Below, in pieces: positions 24,701-39,700 of a stretch of DNA of 64,000 nucleotides; position 1 is the stretch's first letter; every line of letters starts with the position of its first letter. Source of the DNA: Caprimulgus europaeus. Taxonomy: Eukaryota > Chordata > Aves > Caprimulgiformes > Caprimulgidae. The stretch spans positions 43,960,965 through 44,024,964 of the forward strand of contig OU015530.1 in the NCBI GenBank assembly GCA_907165065.1, in the 5' to 3' direction. The translations under genes were made by a program, and so were the position numbers. Below the pieces are notes generated by a model, which saw only the letters and a program-made list of their open reading frames with translations, ran no database searches and was not told the DNA's origin.

Positions 24701-27700
24701 ATGCAACTGTCCACTAGGTCCCTTGCCCTGTCACAGAAAGAAGTCAGACCAGATTAACCAGAGTTTGTTCTTGAAAAACTCACATTAGTTGTTCATGAAA
24801 GAGATTAGTATCTTTCAGGTGATTACTGGGCAAAATAATTTACATTATCCATATTCCTCCAAGAACTGCTATTAAGACAGCTTAATTGTAACCCTCTATC
24901 TCCTACCTTTTCAACAGGCTGTTACGGGGTTTCAGGGTTTTTCTTTTGAGGTTTTTTGTGGGTTTTTTGTTTGTTGGATTTTTTTTGGTTTATTTTTTAA
25001 TTAAAGAAGCACAGTTGCAGTGCCTTTTTCTCTTCTCTTCTGGAACATCATCTGCCCTTTAGAAGTCCTCAAATAGCTGCAAAATTATTTCAGGCTGTTT
25101 CTTTAAATTGCTAACATGAATTTTAGGGGGATTAGTCAAAGGCTGTAATTTGTCATGTTAGAAGGAAACTCAGATCTACCAGTTACCTACTACCATCACA
25201 AGGTGCAGTCTTGTGCCCTTTGCTGTCTGTCACTCTCTGTATTACCACTGCCTTACGCCAGAGGGAACCTATGATGACAGTTTAGGGAACCAAATCCACA
25301 GAAAGCTATCCCTCTGCTGTTCCTTCCTTTGAAAACAATTAGAAACAATTAAGTCTTCTAACAAATTAGCTTCCTGAACTGCCAGGGCAGGTGGGGGAGG
25401 AGGAGGCAGTGGGGAAAGGGAAGGAGAGAGAAAAATTATTCCCTCTGATAGCAGCTAGTCATTAAACTGGCTTAGCTGCATCACTAAATTAAAAAATGTC
25501 TTTTTAATACAATCAAGAAGGTTTCCTCTTACTGTAAATATCTACAGAATATTCTCTTCTTATTCTGCACATTCATCTTACTTTGTTCCTCCTTTGGAGG
25601 TAAACTTTCCATGTAATTACTTATTTTTCACATATTATTTGTTCCCATTCATCAGTTTCCACCTTCAGTGTATTCAGATTTCTGGGTTAAGGTATCCTTT
25701 TTGAAACTACATTGGAATAGCTGCAGTTAACCTTACAAACCAAACCACTGAAGAACACAGGAGCCTTCACAGTTTCCCCTCTCTCAGTTTGCTTCTCCTA
25801 GATCTTTCACACATACTGTTTCACAAAACAAACTTACTGAAGGTAGTTTATTCCCACTGAAACTGCCTTCTACTTTTAACTATTTTCAAACTGTTAGGCT
25901 TATATCCAGAAAAGCTTCCCTCTTCAGTTGCTTTCTCTGGCTGATGTAAAAAGCTACCAGAAATACAACTCTGGGATGTGATGCTAATATGATCCAGTAC
26001 TTCCAGACTGATGATACTGTTCCTCAAACATACTCTCCTCCCTTGTACTAATGCTCATCCAAATTTATGTTTAAAGCTATTTTAAAGAGTTCACCCAAAA
26101 CCTAAAAATCTGCTTGCTCTTCCCTCTCCAAATTATTTTTCCACCAGGTTAGCTTCCTACACTGGCCCACCACGTGGTCAGACAATCCCAGAGTCAAAAG
26201 GATGCAGTAGGAACACCCAGCCCAGAGACACAGGGTGTCTTGACGAGAACAGCAGCTTCACCACCCTTTGCAACACCCGGCCAGTAACATGAAACTGCAA
26301 CTTATTCATCCCATTATATTACTGTCCAGAAAAGTATTTGGGCAGTTAAAATTCCAACACTTATCAGATTACACTACTAGTTATTTAAACAAACAAAAGC
26401 TCAGCAAACACTTTCCTCCTTTAGAAATTTTCCTCTAATTAGACAGTCTGCAGGAAAAGCCCACCAAAACAGTAACCCTTCTTCTGACTACCCAGAGTGT
26501 CATAAGGCATGATGTACTTGAACTTCCTAAGCAAAATTTTATCACAATACCATTCTTTATTCTGTAGTCTTCCTTTCTATTAATTTTAAGATACCAAGTT
26601 TGTCCCTTGTATCCACTGTTATTGTATCAGTATTGCCATGCACTTTCCAAAACAAAGAATGAAAAGACAATCTAAAGCAAGCTGGCAGCAACAAAGGCAC
26701 TAGGGAAGGCAGAGCAGCTCTCACTGCAGCCTGAAGGAACTGGAACTTCTGTTCAGTTCTGCTTTGGCAGGCAACAGGACCTCTCTCAAATGATAACGCA
26801 AACACCTGAGTGTAATTCTTCAAACTTGCATACTCGTTGCATTTCTAGCAGACCACATTTAAAAAGCTGAATTACAACAACTGGAACACAAAAGAAAGGA
26901 TACTATACTTGTGATTCAACCTGACTACAAGTAGGCACTCTCGCCTGCAAGCAGAAACAAGCAGAAGTACAGCAACTGCAAGTGAGCAGTATTTGCTTTC
27001 TTTCACATTCTGGTGATACCTGGTAAGTTTTTGGCAATATGACTGCTGGATTCCAAGCTAGTCACAGTTGCTCAAAGAAGACTGGCACTGACAGAGCACA
27101 AAGATGTCTTTGACTAAATATTTACCCTGCAGCACACCTTGGAGACAATATTCAAAGTAAGATAACCACAACACAAGGCATTAAAAGACTAAGTGACATA
27201 ACCCTCTCATTACAGTTGAACACAGCAATGGGACAGAGTGCCTATTATGATTTTAGAAAGTAAAAAAGTGCTACTGCAGTAGCAATGAGTGCATCCTCTT
27301 AGGAATGTAAGAAACAATTCACCATTTTGTAATTTGACTGCATGTTTCTCCAAGGCTCTTAAAGAAATAATTATTTAAGGCAGATTTGCTTATGGAAATG
27401 ACCAAAACAGCCAACTCTCAAGTCCGGTGCATAAAGCAGAGCAGGAAATCTCCAAATTCTCAAAGCCTACCCTAAGGAAGAGAGTGCACTGTTTGTTGGG
27501 GGAGGCAAAAGATGGGGTGGTGGAGGAAGCCACATAGAGCAAGCAGAAAGAGTTTTTAAAATATTAGTACTTATAAAAAGGACGCAGGAGCGAGTTCAAG
27601 TCTGTATACACCATAACCGCATCTTTGCCTTTGAAATACAAAGACCATAGAAAAGGTCACTACAATTTATTCTGTCATTACTGGGAAGCACATCAAACCA

Positions 27701-30700
27701 CTGCCCATCTACTGGTCTCCACAGACCTGCTGATTTACATCAGTATGACTAGGGATAATCCTCTCGCATCCATCCCTTGCCTGACAGAAATACTTTCCAA
27801 AGTTACCATCTCACAGCTCACACTACAACTTTAAGGTACAAGAACTAAAGAGGATACAGTTTCAACAGTTAGTTGTCAAGAAGCATTAAGTTCACAACAC
27901 TTAGGCTAAAACAGATCACAGTGGAGACAGAATCAAGGACAAAGTATACAAACTAACAGACCTTTTTTATACATATTATACCTTGTAGCAATTTGTGATC
28001 CAAAACTCTTTTAGAAAAAAGCTAAACACACAATAAGAATCCAACAAAACTGCAGCTCATCTTAAACACAAACATGTAACTCTATTTCAGATCAAATAAG
28101 AAAACATTAGGAACTGGAAAAAAATCCGAAGAGGTTAATTGCATCATCCAGAGGTAACGAACCAGTGTAAGAGCAACCTGATTCCAGGCTATAAGGTAAC
28201 GATTTTTGTCAATACTGGTGGAAGGATAGTGGAGGATAACACAGCAAAGTTGGTAGGAGAGCCCGCTGCACATCAAGACCATCCAAACTCATCCCATAAC
28301 ACATGGTAGGGACTCCTGAAGCACTTCTATGACCCTTCCCTTGGCTCAGTGAGCTCTAGGATACGTATCCTGGCTCAGCCATATGAGGATTCGGTAACCT
28401 GCATAACCAGGAAAGTGGCTTCTTTTGGAAGAGTGATGGTTAATCTACTCAAAAGGATGTTTGTCCATAGATTCAATCCAATAAATCTGTGCACAGAGGA
28501 GAGAGAAAGGAATAAAACAATCAAACTGGCTCATTCTCTTCATCTTTTCCTCCCATTAACAGATCTTATTTGTCCTGCCACTTAGTAATCAGACACAACT
28601 TACATCCAAGATTAGGAGGGTCATGGAGAGTGATCTCAGAGAATTCCATGCAAAAAATTAAGACAGTATGGGGTTTTTTATGCCATTCCTCACTTGCATT
28701 ATTCCTTCCTTCTACCTGGAGCCAGCTCAGGCATCAGAAATATGTTTCTATGGGACAGTCTGGGGGAGGTACCACAGCAATTGAAAGAGCTCACCCAGGG
28801 ACAGGCATGCACCAGTGATGCTGCAAGCAAAGCTACAAAACACACAACTGGAACACAGCAGCTGTCTTAAATCAATGTAAACTGTTCAGACACTCCAGAT
28901 ATCCCCTGCATTTTTATCTTTAGAGCAGCAAGCAGCTCTAGTGGCTTCTGGTATGACTGAAAGCAAAAATGCTCAGTTCTTCCTGAACAACAGGCTTCAC
29001 AATTTATTACAGAAACATACCACACGCTTTTCCTTCTACTTCCTCACATGCACATCCAGTCACACATTACTAGATGCAAAACAGCAAATACATTCTGACA
29101 AGGGTGTTACAGCATATATTTCCAAACACCTGCTGGTGAAGAGCTCCAAACCTGACTGAAGTCATACTGACGAGGGCAATCTGATCCTGCCTTGCACATC
29201 ACAGAAGTCTTCAACAGGTATTCTGGCACAAGATCAGTCCCTGAGTTATACTGATCCTTGACTCTGAGACAGCAAAGCCCAACTCCTGAATACCAGCTTA
29301 CAGATCTGACCTTTGATAACAGCAAGGCAACAGTTATGTCTGTAAGTACACAGGCAGCTTCTATCCTCTTATCCTGAAGCACATGAACTTCATATAATGT
29401 GTTAGCAATAGTTTAAATTTGGTCACAACAAGCACACACAAGGTGGTAGGTCAACAAAGCAGCATTATGTCATTCCTTGCTCCTCCCTCTGTGATAGCTC
29501 CTGAGGAAGACAGCAGATCACTTTGCATGACTCACCCTGTCTGGCCCACAAGCAACTGTAAGCTATTATTCTATTACAACTACTAGTATATATGGACACA
29601 TGGTAAACACCTTCTCACATCAATTTTAGCTGCCTGAAGATTCATCCAAACCACATGGCTGTAGTTCTTATCTTCTGAGGCTGTGAAGATCTCTCAAAGC
29701 CCTGAATTATTCTGTGTAGAGGATTTTTTTTTCTTGTTATTACAGCAGAGCCTAGAACTGCCCCTTCATATTCCAAACACAGAGATAAGGTCTGTTAATC
29801 AACTGATGTCAGTCTCATGAGTAGTCAATTAAGAAGGATCCTACTGTAATTACTATAATAATTAGATCCCTGCTACAAATATCAACTTAAAATAGCTGCA
29901 TAGGATTAAATAGCAATTGTTCCATGAAAATGTGATCTAATTTACTTTTAAAAACACATGTTTTTGTAATTAACGGACTATTGAGAAACCTTGCTAATCA
30001 TTAGTCTTTTTTATCTGGATCACTGGTTAGAAATTGGGTCAGTCACACCATCTTGAGCATTGTAGTTGACTACTTTCCCCATGTTCAAATCAGAGAGTTC
30101 TAAGAGTATGCACTTTTCTTGAAAAAAATCTTGTTTACATATTCATGGACTTCCAGCAGAAAGTTACCTACATCTGGAAATTGCACCTGCTATGTTTGTT
30201 CAGTGAATAGTGGTAGGAGGTGGAGGACACGTGGGGCATTTGACCCAGAAGTCTAGTCACATTAGTACTAGACATCCCAACAAAACTAGAAAAATGGACA
30301 GCGATTTGCTGCTCTGTAACCAGAAGACTGAAAATATACGTTTCATATTTTATCACAGAATCATAGAATGGTTTGGGTTCCAAGGGACCTTAAAGATCAT
30401 CTAGTTCCAAACCCCCTGCCCTGAGCAGGGACACCCCCAACTAGATCAGGTTGCTCAAAGCCTCATCCAGCCTGGCCTTAAACACTTCCAGGGAGGAGCA
30501 GCCACAACTTCCTTGGTCAACCTGTTCCAGTGTCTGACCACCCTCACAGTCAAGAATTTCTTCCTAATATCTAATCTAAACCTACCCTCTTCCAGTTTAA
30601 AGTCATTACTTCTTGTTCTATCACTACCTGCCTTTTTACAAAGTCCTTCCCCAGCTTTCCTGTAGGCCCCTTCAGGTAGTTGAAGGCCACACCAAGATCT

Positions 30701-33700
30701 CCCTGAAACCTTCTCTTTTCCAGGCTGAACAGCCCCAACTCTCTCAGCCTGTTCTCATAAGAGAGGTGCTCCAACCCTTAAATTAGTGGAAATTAAATTT
30801 AAATTACTGTGGAAAATAGACAGGCAGAGACGAAGAAATGAATGAGACTGGCTCAAGTCACGCTAGAGAGGAAAACATACACAACCTAGGAACCCTAGGA
30901 ACCAGGAAAACTCTAATATTTATTAACACATATGCGAATTACACAGTATAGTTCACAAACAGTATAGAACACCTCAATTTTCCCAGGCACAGTCCTGTTC
31001 AGACTACCTAAAAAGACTGAAGTGACTTGGCTGTTTGCCACGTCACCACTGCACTACATGCATCCAGAAGCACAGGACTCAGTATCAGCTTGATATTTTA
31101 TTTAGGAATTGCTAACAGCTCAGTACTAGTAGAAGGAGCTATCCCATCTCCACAGCACTGACAATAGACATAAAAATTCCCCATCTTCTCTGTAGTCACT
31201 TTGGCTCTCATGGAACTTCTCAGCCTATGTATGCAGCCCTGTAACCCATGGAGGAGAGGGGGAGTTATTCTTAGGGAAATCTTCTGCTGTGACCTAAACC
31301 AGTTCACAGACAGGTAATGTAAAGACCCTGTCAAGTTCTAGGAAAACGGTGGAATTGTCTTTTTTCAATATCAACACAGTTAAACCAGCTCAGTGGATCT
31401 CACATGACTTTGCCACACAGCCACATGTCACAAGATTCCAGACTTAACTGCAAACCTGTCAACATCCCCCTTCCCTACCACAGCCCACTGTTCCATCTGT
31501 ATCACTGTAATTTGAGAGACTGCAACGCATCAATGCTATTTTAGTCATCTATACTAAACAGAATAAAGAGTTCAATAACTAAACAAATTCCCCATAGATA
31601 AAGGATTCTGAAGAACACACTAAGATGTTTTTAATATACTACTTAAGTAGTCCAGGGCACAACCTCCACACTGAAGTTGGACTGTAACACGAAGTGAACT
31701 ACGATTTGATACAGTTTACAAGAATACAGCTTTAAGGATACAGTCTACAATGGAATGAGAAAAGCCCTTAGAATTTAAGCCTTTCCTTATCAGAAGTTTC
31801 AGTTATAAAGTCATTTAGGAGAGCCTGAATAAATCTTTATGGCAAACTTATTTTCCTCTTTTATGGGGAAATTGGAAGTGGAACCTCAAGGTCATTTCAT
31901 CCGTTGACTACTAAAAAAATTGTATCAAGGTCCCAAGTTAAAAGATTAACACAGCAGTATCTTGCTGCTTGCTTAAACATTACTGTGCATCAGCAATAAT
32001 ACATGACAACTCAAATAATTTTGGATAGCAAAAGCTGTACACTTGGCTTCCAGCATCTGTATTAGTTACAGGGACTTGATACTACTGTTAACAGTACTGA
32101 GTGCTGATAAAAAAGCAGTGTCATTTGACTAAGGAGTAACATGGCAGCCCAACTTCATAAACGAGCTTCTATTCTGTTTCACTGCTTTCTGAACAATACT
32201 AATATGCAGACGCACACAGACATGGTGCCTCATCAACTATTCCAGTTATGTATCACAGTAGAATACCATACACAGCACTGGGTGAAGTTAAAGGTAAGCT
32301 ATAAATCTACATTTAGTTAGATAACAGGACTTTAAAAGAAGTCAACTGACTTGAGTGAAATTTTATACTACATTTCTCAAAATTCTCTCTGTCATCTATG
32401 GAAAAAAAAATAAGTCTGAATTGTTTCTCAGACCAGGTCTTCAAATGATCCTAATTAAACCAACCTCTTTTCCTTTGTAGTTAAGACATATCTCAATCTG
32501 GATTCATTAATCAATTCAGCAGCAGTACAGAATCAAGACAGGTAAGGCAGAGAAAAACACCAGACAAGGGTATAAAGCTGTAACATTCAGTCTGAGGAAT
32601 AACTCCAGCTCCCCAGTATTAGTCTACTGAAGGCGTAAAAATATTCCCTTCCACAGGCCAGGCTGCACAAACTGTGGAGATCAACTGCTTCCTAGACCTG
32701 CATATGATCAAAAATTCCAAAGAAAAAAACAAGTCTAATTAAGAACAGGATTTGGTTTATTTTGTTTCAAAAGATGTCAAGAACAGTTTCTAGAGTTACT
32801 ATTTTTTTCCGTCAGAATCTGCAATAAGACTAAAACTTAACATTACCTGGAGCTTGAAGGTCACATCAGAAAACAACAATCATTTCAGAGAATAGAATCA
32901 TACAATTGTTTTGGTTCAAAAGGACCCCTACGACTGAGTCCAACTGCAAATGAACACCGCTAAACCATGTCCCTAAGTGCCACCAAATTGTGCAAGCACC
33001 CAAGGACTTTAAATAAACAAATGTCCAGAAGGGTTGACTAGGTTAATCTAAATGCTAGGTGTTACTAGTAACCAAACTCTTCAAAGAATGCAGAAGCACT
33101 TTTGGAAACTAACTGCAAGACAAGTGCGGATTTTATCAGTGCCACTTTGCCTAGCCACTCCTCCTATCCCAAGGAGCCGTGGGCATCCCTACCGAGGGCA
33201 GCGAGAACAGCACAAAAACCAGTCGTACTTCTACAGCTGTTCAGTCCCTGAGCCACCGCACATCAGAAGCTGGGAGTGCAAGCCACATTTTAGTCTTTCT
33301 GTTTAGTAGCCTGATCATTTTTTCTTCTATTAACTTTTTTTTTTTGCTCCAGTGGCCACTATGCAACTCTGATGTTAATGAAGAGGCTTGAGAGATACCC
33401 AACACATAGGCAACTTTTCTTTTGGTTGAGGGGAAAAAAGGCAAACAAACAAACAAAAATAATAAAAAAAGATAAATCCATCAGTGAACCACAGAGTTTA
33501 CACAGGGTCTATAACACAGAACTACAATGGTACCTTCCCGTAACATTGCTTAGTTTACAACATTCTTGTCAGTAAAGTACCTTTTAATTATCTCCAGCAG
33601 TCATTCACATTTAAATAGTAATAGAACTTGATTGATACTTATAGTGAATATTATACAGTATTCAAATCACATGGGGACAGCAAAACATCAAAACCATTAT

Positions 33701-36700
33701 CAAGAAAACAAAGTATCAACATTTGTGTAAATGTGTTCATTCACAAGGCTCAGCAGCTCATGTCAGACAACCAAAAAGCAGTTTGTCATAACAACCTAAA
33801 CAATCTAAGCACCTTTCAAGAAGTCACATGTGCATTCCATCTAAAAGCTCAAATAAGACAGTTCAGTTATGAAATTCAAACTAAAGAAGCTTCCAGAACA
33901 TAACTTTAAACTATCAAGCTTATTTCTGATTTCAAAAATAAACAAATAAAAAAAACCTTTTAGCACTATCCACTTCAGTGCTACAGGGAATAAACAGTCT
34001 GTAGAAAAAGTGCATGGTGAATCATAGTAATGACTAAAAGCTAGTCTGTTAAACAAGCACACTTTCGTAGACTCCACATTATCTGCATTTTAAGTACTTT
34101 ATTCCTCTATATAACACACAAAAGGGAATAAAAACTATCATATAGCGTTGAGCAGAAACATGAGCTGTCCAAACACGCACAGGTTGGCAAAAAGTATATT
34201 CATAACCTTGCCCTTCAATAACTGTCACATTGTCGATGGTATCAAAGTTCCCATCTCATATTCCTCCAAATTACAAATTTTGTTGTAAGAAAGAAAATGC
34301 ACTGCAGTGTGTAACTCTTAGTAAGAGAAGAGGCTTTTTCACATACCAGGACAGCAAGGTGAGACATATGAGAAACTAAAGCAAGCCTCCTCCCACCCCA
34401 AAAGTACAAACGCTAGAAGATACAAACTCATGAGTTACACTGCATAAGGCATCTAGTAAAGAAATCTACTTTGCAACTATTATAGAACTATGTTTTGTCA
34501 AAATATGTTCATGAAAACACAAGTAAAACCTACCAATACTTTTCAACTAAACTGTCTTAGCTTCTGTTTTCACAACAGAGAACAGATCAGAATTTGAGGT
34601 GTGATGCTACAGAGGTGGAAAAGTGCTTCTTCAATAGTGAGTGACAGGTGCAACACTTTAATAACTTAAAACAGATCTTTTTAAAGACTAAACCACTGTG
34701 ATAAGCTTATCTATGTATTTCCTGCTGCAGATGTCAGTCTTCAGTTTGCAAACCTACAGATTTAGACACTCTTCTTGGCTTAGAAGTAACACTGCTACAT
34801 TTGAATGCACAAAGATGCTACCTAGAGCAGAGACCTGTATTACACTGAAAAGCTCAGATTAAATATCAGCTTAAGTTTCCTGATCAGTAAAAATGTGCTT
34901 TGAATGACAAAGTGCTACGTGCACTATGAGTCAGACACCAAATCATTATTCTTTATAGGTCAGCTATTCTCAGTTACTTGTCTTGTAATCTCCATGTTTA
35001 TTTAGATTGCCTTTAGAAACACAAGACAGACTAGCATTTAAAATTCATGACCTTTTATGTGCAATTATGATCAAGCTTGTTTTTAAGGCTGGTATAAACA
35101 CTGAACAACTAACACAGATGAAAAACAGGAAAGCCATATGGAATAGGGGAGGAACAAGGAAGAAGAGAGGTGAATGGGAAAGGTTTACTATAAGGACAAG
35201 CATTTCCTTAATGCTCATAAGCTCAGGGCATTACAACTGTCATTGTTATTATCTCTGTGCACACAGTGAGAGTTCAGTGTCTGACTGGGACAAAATAAAA
35301 CTACTGAATGTGATTTACAAGGAGACATCATCAATTAGTTCAGGCCACACTGCCAATTTTAGCCAAGACAAGTTTTTTTGTTTTGCTTCCCTCTGCCCTG
35401 TCCCCAGTGAAGTGGTATTTTAATATCTTTAATTTAACCAGCATTCAAGTCAGTTTATGACCTTCATTTATTAAAACAAAAACAAAAAAATCCAAAACTA
35501 CCCAACACAAAACCTCCTCACCTTTCCATCATTCCTTTGTCTTTGCTCTTTGTCTATTACATCAGCAAAAGCCTCTACCCACAACACAAATTAAGTACAG
35601 GTGATCTCTCAAAGAACAGATACATGTTATTTCTTCCACCTCTCAAAGGCAGAACAGTTGAACCTCATGATGACAGTCACAAAATAGAGCTGCCTGCTTA
35701 TCCATCACATGTGTAGCTGCAGACTATTACTCATTCTTAATGGGCAATTCCTGGCTACACAGGAATAAAGTAACAGTGATATGAATACCCATGATTTACT
35801 GAGTCCAAGAATATAGCCCACATATCAGCAGAGAAACCAATTTATGAGACTTCAGAAAATACCCTATTACACTAGACATCTTACCTCTCCCTCTCACCAC
35901 TGAGTGCCATGTACCAGAGGCTGCAAGTGAGATTTTGTACTTTGCACGAATTCATCATGCCGCTTCTGTGCAAGGACTATTTTAGCTATATTGCCATTAA
36001 CAAGTGCATTTATAAAAGATTATTTAGCACATATCTTGAAAAACAACAAATCAACACTGCATATATTCTTAGGGAAGAAAATTCAGACCTGCCTAATATG
36101 TTATTCTTTTAAATTACCAACTACAGTCTCAGTTCCATACCACTTACCATATTAAATGGTTTGATCATTCTATACAACTCCTGCATTTTCCCCCCATGCT
36201 GAAAACAAAAGGACCAAATAGTAACAGATCAATAGAAAGCAAAATCAAAATCATAATGCAAGGTGAGAAAAACTAGAAATAACCATAATTTCTTGTTAAC
36301 AACACATAACAGATGACAAAGCACTTGCCACAGTTTGCTATCACAAGGAACTCAGAACCATCTCTATGGTACTCAGAACTACATTAAGCCCCAGTGTTGT
36401 GGGGGTAGCTGTCTCCCTTAGGTTTATCAAACTATCACTGAAATATGGCAAGAAGAGCCTTCAAGAAATAATTGCTTTAAGAGCCTGAAAGGTTTTTCCA
36501 ATCTCTTTCTTTTGCATCTTTGAGTATTTCTGACAGTACACTTGGTCTGATAAGTAACTACCTGAAGTTCTCAAATACATGCTTTTGTATGGCTCTTTTA
36601 CTTAGGTTTTACTCCTTTCCTAATTGCTAAGTTAAAGTGAACTACCCTATGAAGCACTGTTAGCTATCCAACAGACAATGTATTCCTATATCCTCCATCT

Positions 36701-39700
36701 ATTCAGTATTACGGCAAAGCTTTGACCAAGTAGAGTCAGTGCAGTAAGTGTAAGCCAAAGTAAGAGGAAGTTCTCTCCATCCCTGGAAATGATACTGCTG
36801 CCAAAAGCTGGCTTAGGACCTTCCAGACCTCAAATTCCAATTCCAGCTGTGCAGACAGTGTAATCTGCTAAAGCAGTATTCTGACTTCCTTCAAATCCCC
36901 AGCAATACGTACTGACATTCTCAGGTAACGTAAATGTGTAATTCATATTTAACAAGTGTGAAAGGACGAAGAACAGAAACAATCCAGAGGACGCTTCTCA
37001 GCTAGCATTTAGCTCTATGACCACCTCAAGAGAAATTACACCGCAGCCTAACACATACATGCATATTCACTCTCCCTGTTAATGGTGGGAATAAACCACA
37101 AAACCAAGACAAACATCCAGTATAAACACAGAAGTGAACTGTACATACACTCCTGACCACAGTGTAAAACAGTCTGGGATAAAAGACTCTCTCCAGCAAA
37201 TTTATTGCCAAATCTTCCCCTTCTCTATTAACCAAAAAAAGTGTTTCTTATCCAGAGCTCTCTTGAGCACAGGTCAACAGGTCAAACTTAACACTGCTGA
37301 GAGACAGGACAATGATATTCATGGTAAGACTAACATTGGAAAACATCCAAATTATTTGTTTTCCAGAAAATTTTACCAGGGAAATTACAATTTTATTTAA
37401 TACAAGCCAAAATAAGAAATCAGATACCTCATTGCTTTAATTTTTCAAATTGGAGAGCTAAGTCGACCACTGTTTACAATATTTAAAAATAACCAGGTTA
37501 CTAAATCATGCACAGTGACCTTCTTTACCTGCTGAAATGAATCAATAATGAACAAATTGAGGGATTCATTTTACAGGTTTGATTTTTTGATAGGCTCTCA
37601 TTCACTAACAGGAATATCCATTCATGTTTCTCCTATTGCTTACAGATGGCGTTGGAACTTCATACTTCTCTGCCATACAACAGTGAAACTGTTATCTTCT
37701 GACCAAACTAGTCACACAACATACCCGTGACATCGACACTAAGTTACAGCTAGTAGATAGTTTGTGGTACACTTTCCTCAGTAACATAAACTTCCTAGTA
37801 GCACTTCAGAGCTTCTCTTCCCTCACCAGCTTCTCTGTATTTTGTCAATGCTAAGGTTTTGTCTTTATTTATAGGATATTCTGTAGCCCATACTCCAACT
37901 ACCTAAAAGCCAGCTAAAAGCTCCCAAAGACAATATTTAACAACTACCATCTACCAGCTCAAGGTCTTTCTACAGTAAAGATAACTGTAGGCTATGGAAA
38001 ACCAGGCCAAATATAAGAGTTAACGCATTAACTGCCACAACCTCCCCCAATAAAGCCCGGAAGATCATTAAAAAATACCCCAAAATCCTCACTGCTTTCT
38101 GTTCCACCCCAAGACATGCCAACTTTAATTTCAACATTTAGCAATCATTAAGCAAATTTCTAAACATCTTCTCAATATAAGACACCTCAGAGGAAACAGC
38201 TTTCCTTCAGAGGAAGGCTGAGAGAATGGATATGCAACAGAAAGTTCTGTTAGTCACTCATGCTACAGCCCTGGTAAAGATTTCTTTAGGCAGAGGCACT
38301 TCGTAAACACGCATGTTTAACTAATTTCCCACACATACTTTTTTTTGCACTGAAAAACTCTTACATTACTGACAATAAAAGGGAAACTGGCTTGCTTCAG
38401 TTTGGTAGCTCAAGTTCTCTCCCCTCATACAAACTGCAAGAAAAAAAAGTCTTGCCTATTGACTTAAAGTTTGTTGAAGTTCTAATTCAATTTAATACAT
38501 TAGTTGCACAATATAGATGGCTGTGAATATTGAACTACTTTTATTCCAAACATTTGAACAGTCTTAAAGGATTCCAGTAACTACACAAAATACAAAAATT
38601 CTGCAGGGCTCAAACTCAAGTTGGCTCTTACCTGTAGCCATACTCCTAAACTTTCCAATAAAACCACCCTGTTTTAAATTCAGCTCTTTTCTGATACATA
38701 TCTAGGTTACTAAATTGTAACTACTATAAATCAGATCACAACACTTCCTGAAGTCAGTTCCTACTGTTTTCCACCTTTTTCAGAATTCTTTTTCTTGTAC
38801 TTTCAGTAGTGACAAAAATCAAATATCAAAAAAAGCACACAGGACATATTCTGCTGAAATACTAACAGAGAATTGGAGATTGAGGGTGTAGATTTACCAC
38901 ACACTTAAAAAGCTGCATTTCTTAAGCAAAAACATGAAGGCGTAGGAGAAACCAGGAATAGAGTTTTATCATTAGTGTTTAAAGAAACTTAAGAATGAGA
39001 ACAAAACTGGAGAATTTAAAAACACAAGAGAACTGGACATTTTAAATAACTGCATCTTGGGAAATGCCTGCAAGAAAAGAAGTCACATACTACATAGACT
39101 AACATGGAGAATGGTGATGGCACAGACAGAAGAGTAAACAAGTCAAGTTACATCAAATGTTCCCATACCTATGCAGAGAAATACATTTTGGGTGAGACTC
39201 ACTAGGTATCAATAGGGTTTGGCAAAGCAACTTGCATTCTTCTTCCTTTTCCAAAACAAGTTCTGCATCTCTAACCAACAATCTTGCACAAAATCTTGCA
39301 CAAAAGTTTTGAAAAGGAAAATCTGCAAACAGAAGTTTATGTAGCATTCAACTTACCATGCTAGCACCTTCCTAGCAGCCATGCTTTGAGCTGGACATCT
39401 GATCAGTGAAGAATCTGAAGACTCCCATTTCTTTACCAAGACGGAGGTCAAATACAGGAACAGGCTTCCTAGAGAGGTGCCCGATGCCCCAAGCCCATCG
39501 GTGTTTAAGAGGCATTTGGACAATGCCCTTAATGACATGCTTTAATTTAGTCAGCCCTGAACTGGTCAGGCAGAAGATCACTGTAGGTCCCTTACAACTG
39601 CTACAGTATATTCTATTCTGCCTGTTCTATTACAGCCCTTCAGACTGTATCAGAAAAGGGACAGTAGCATGAAATGCATATATAGGGCAGCCTTTACTAC

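Noticed and set aside
35007-35423. 138-codon plus-strand frame in intron 1
   Set aside because: No recognisable motif, antisense to the gene, AT-rich codon use, and no repeat or splice structure to support it.
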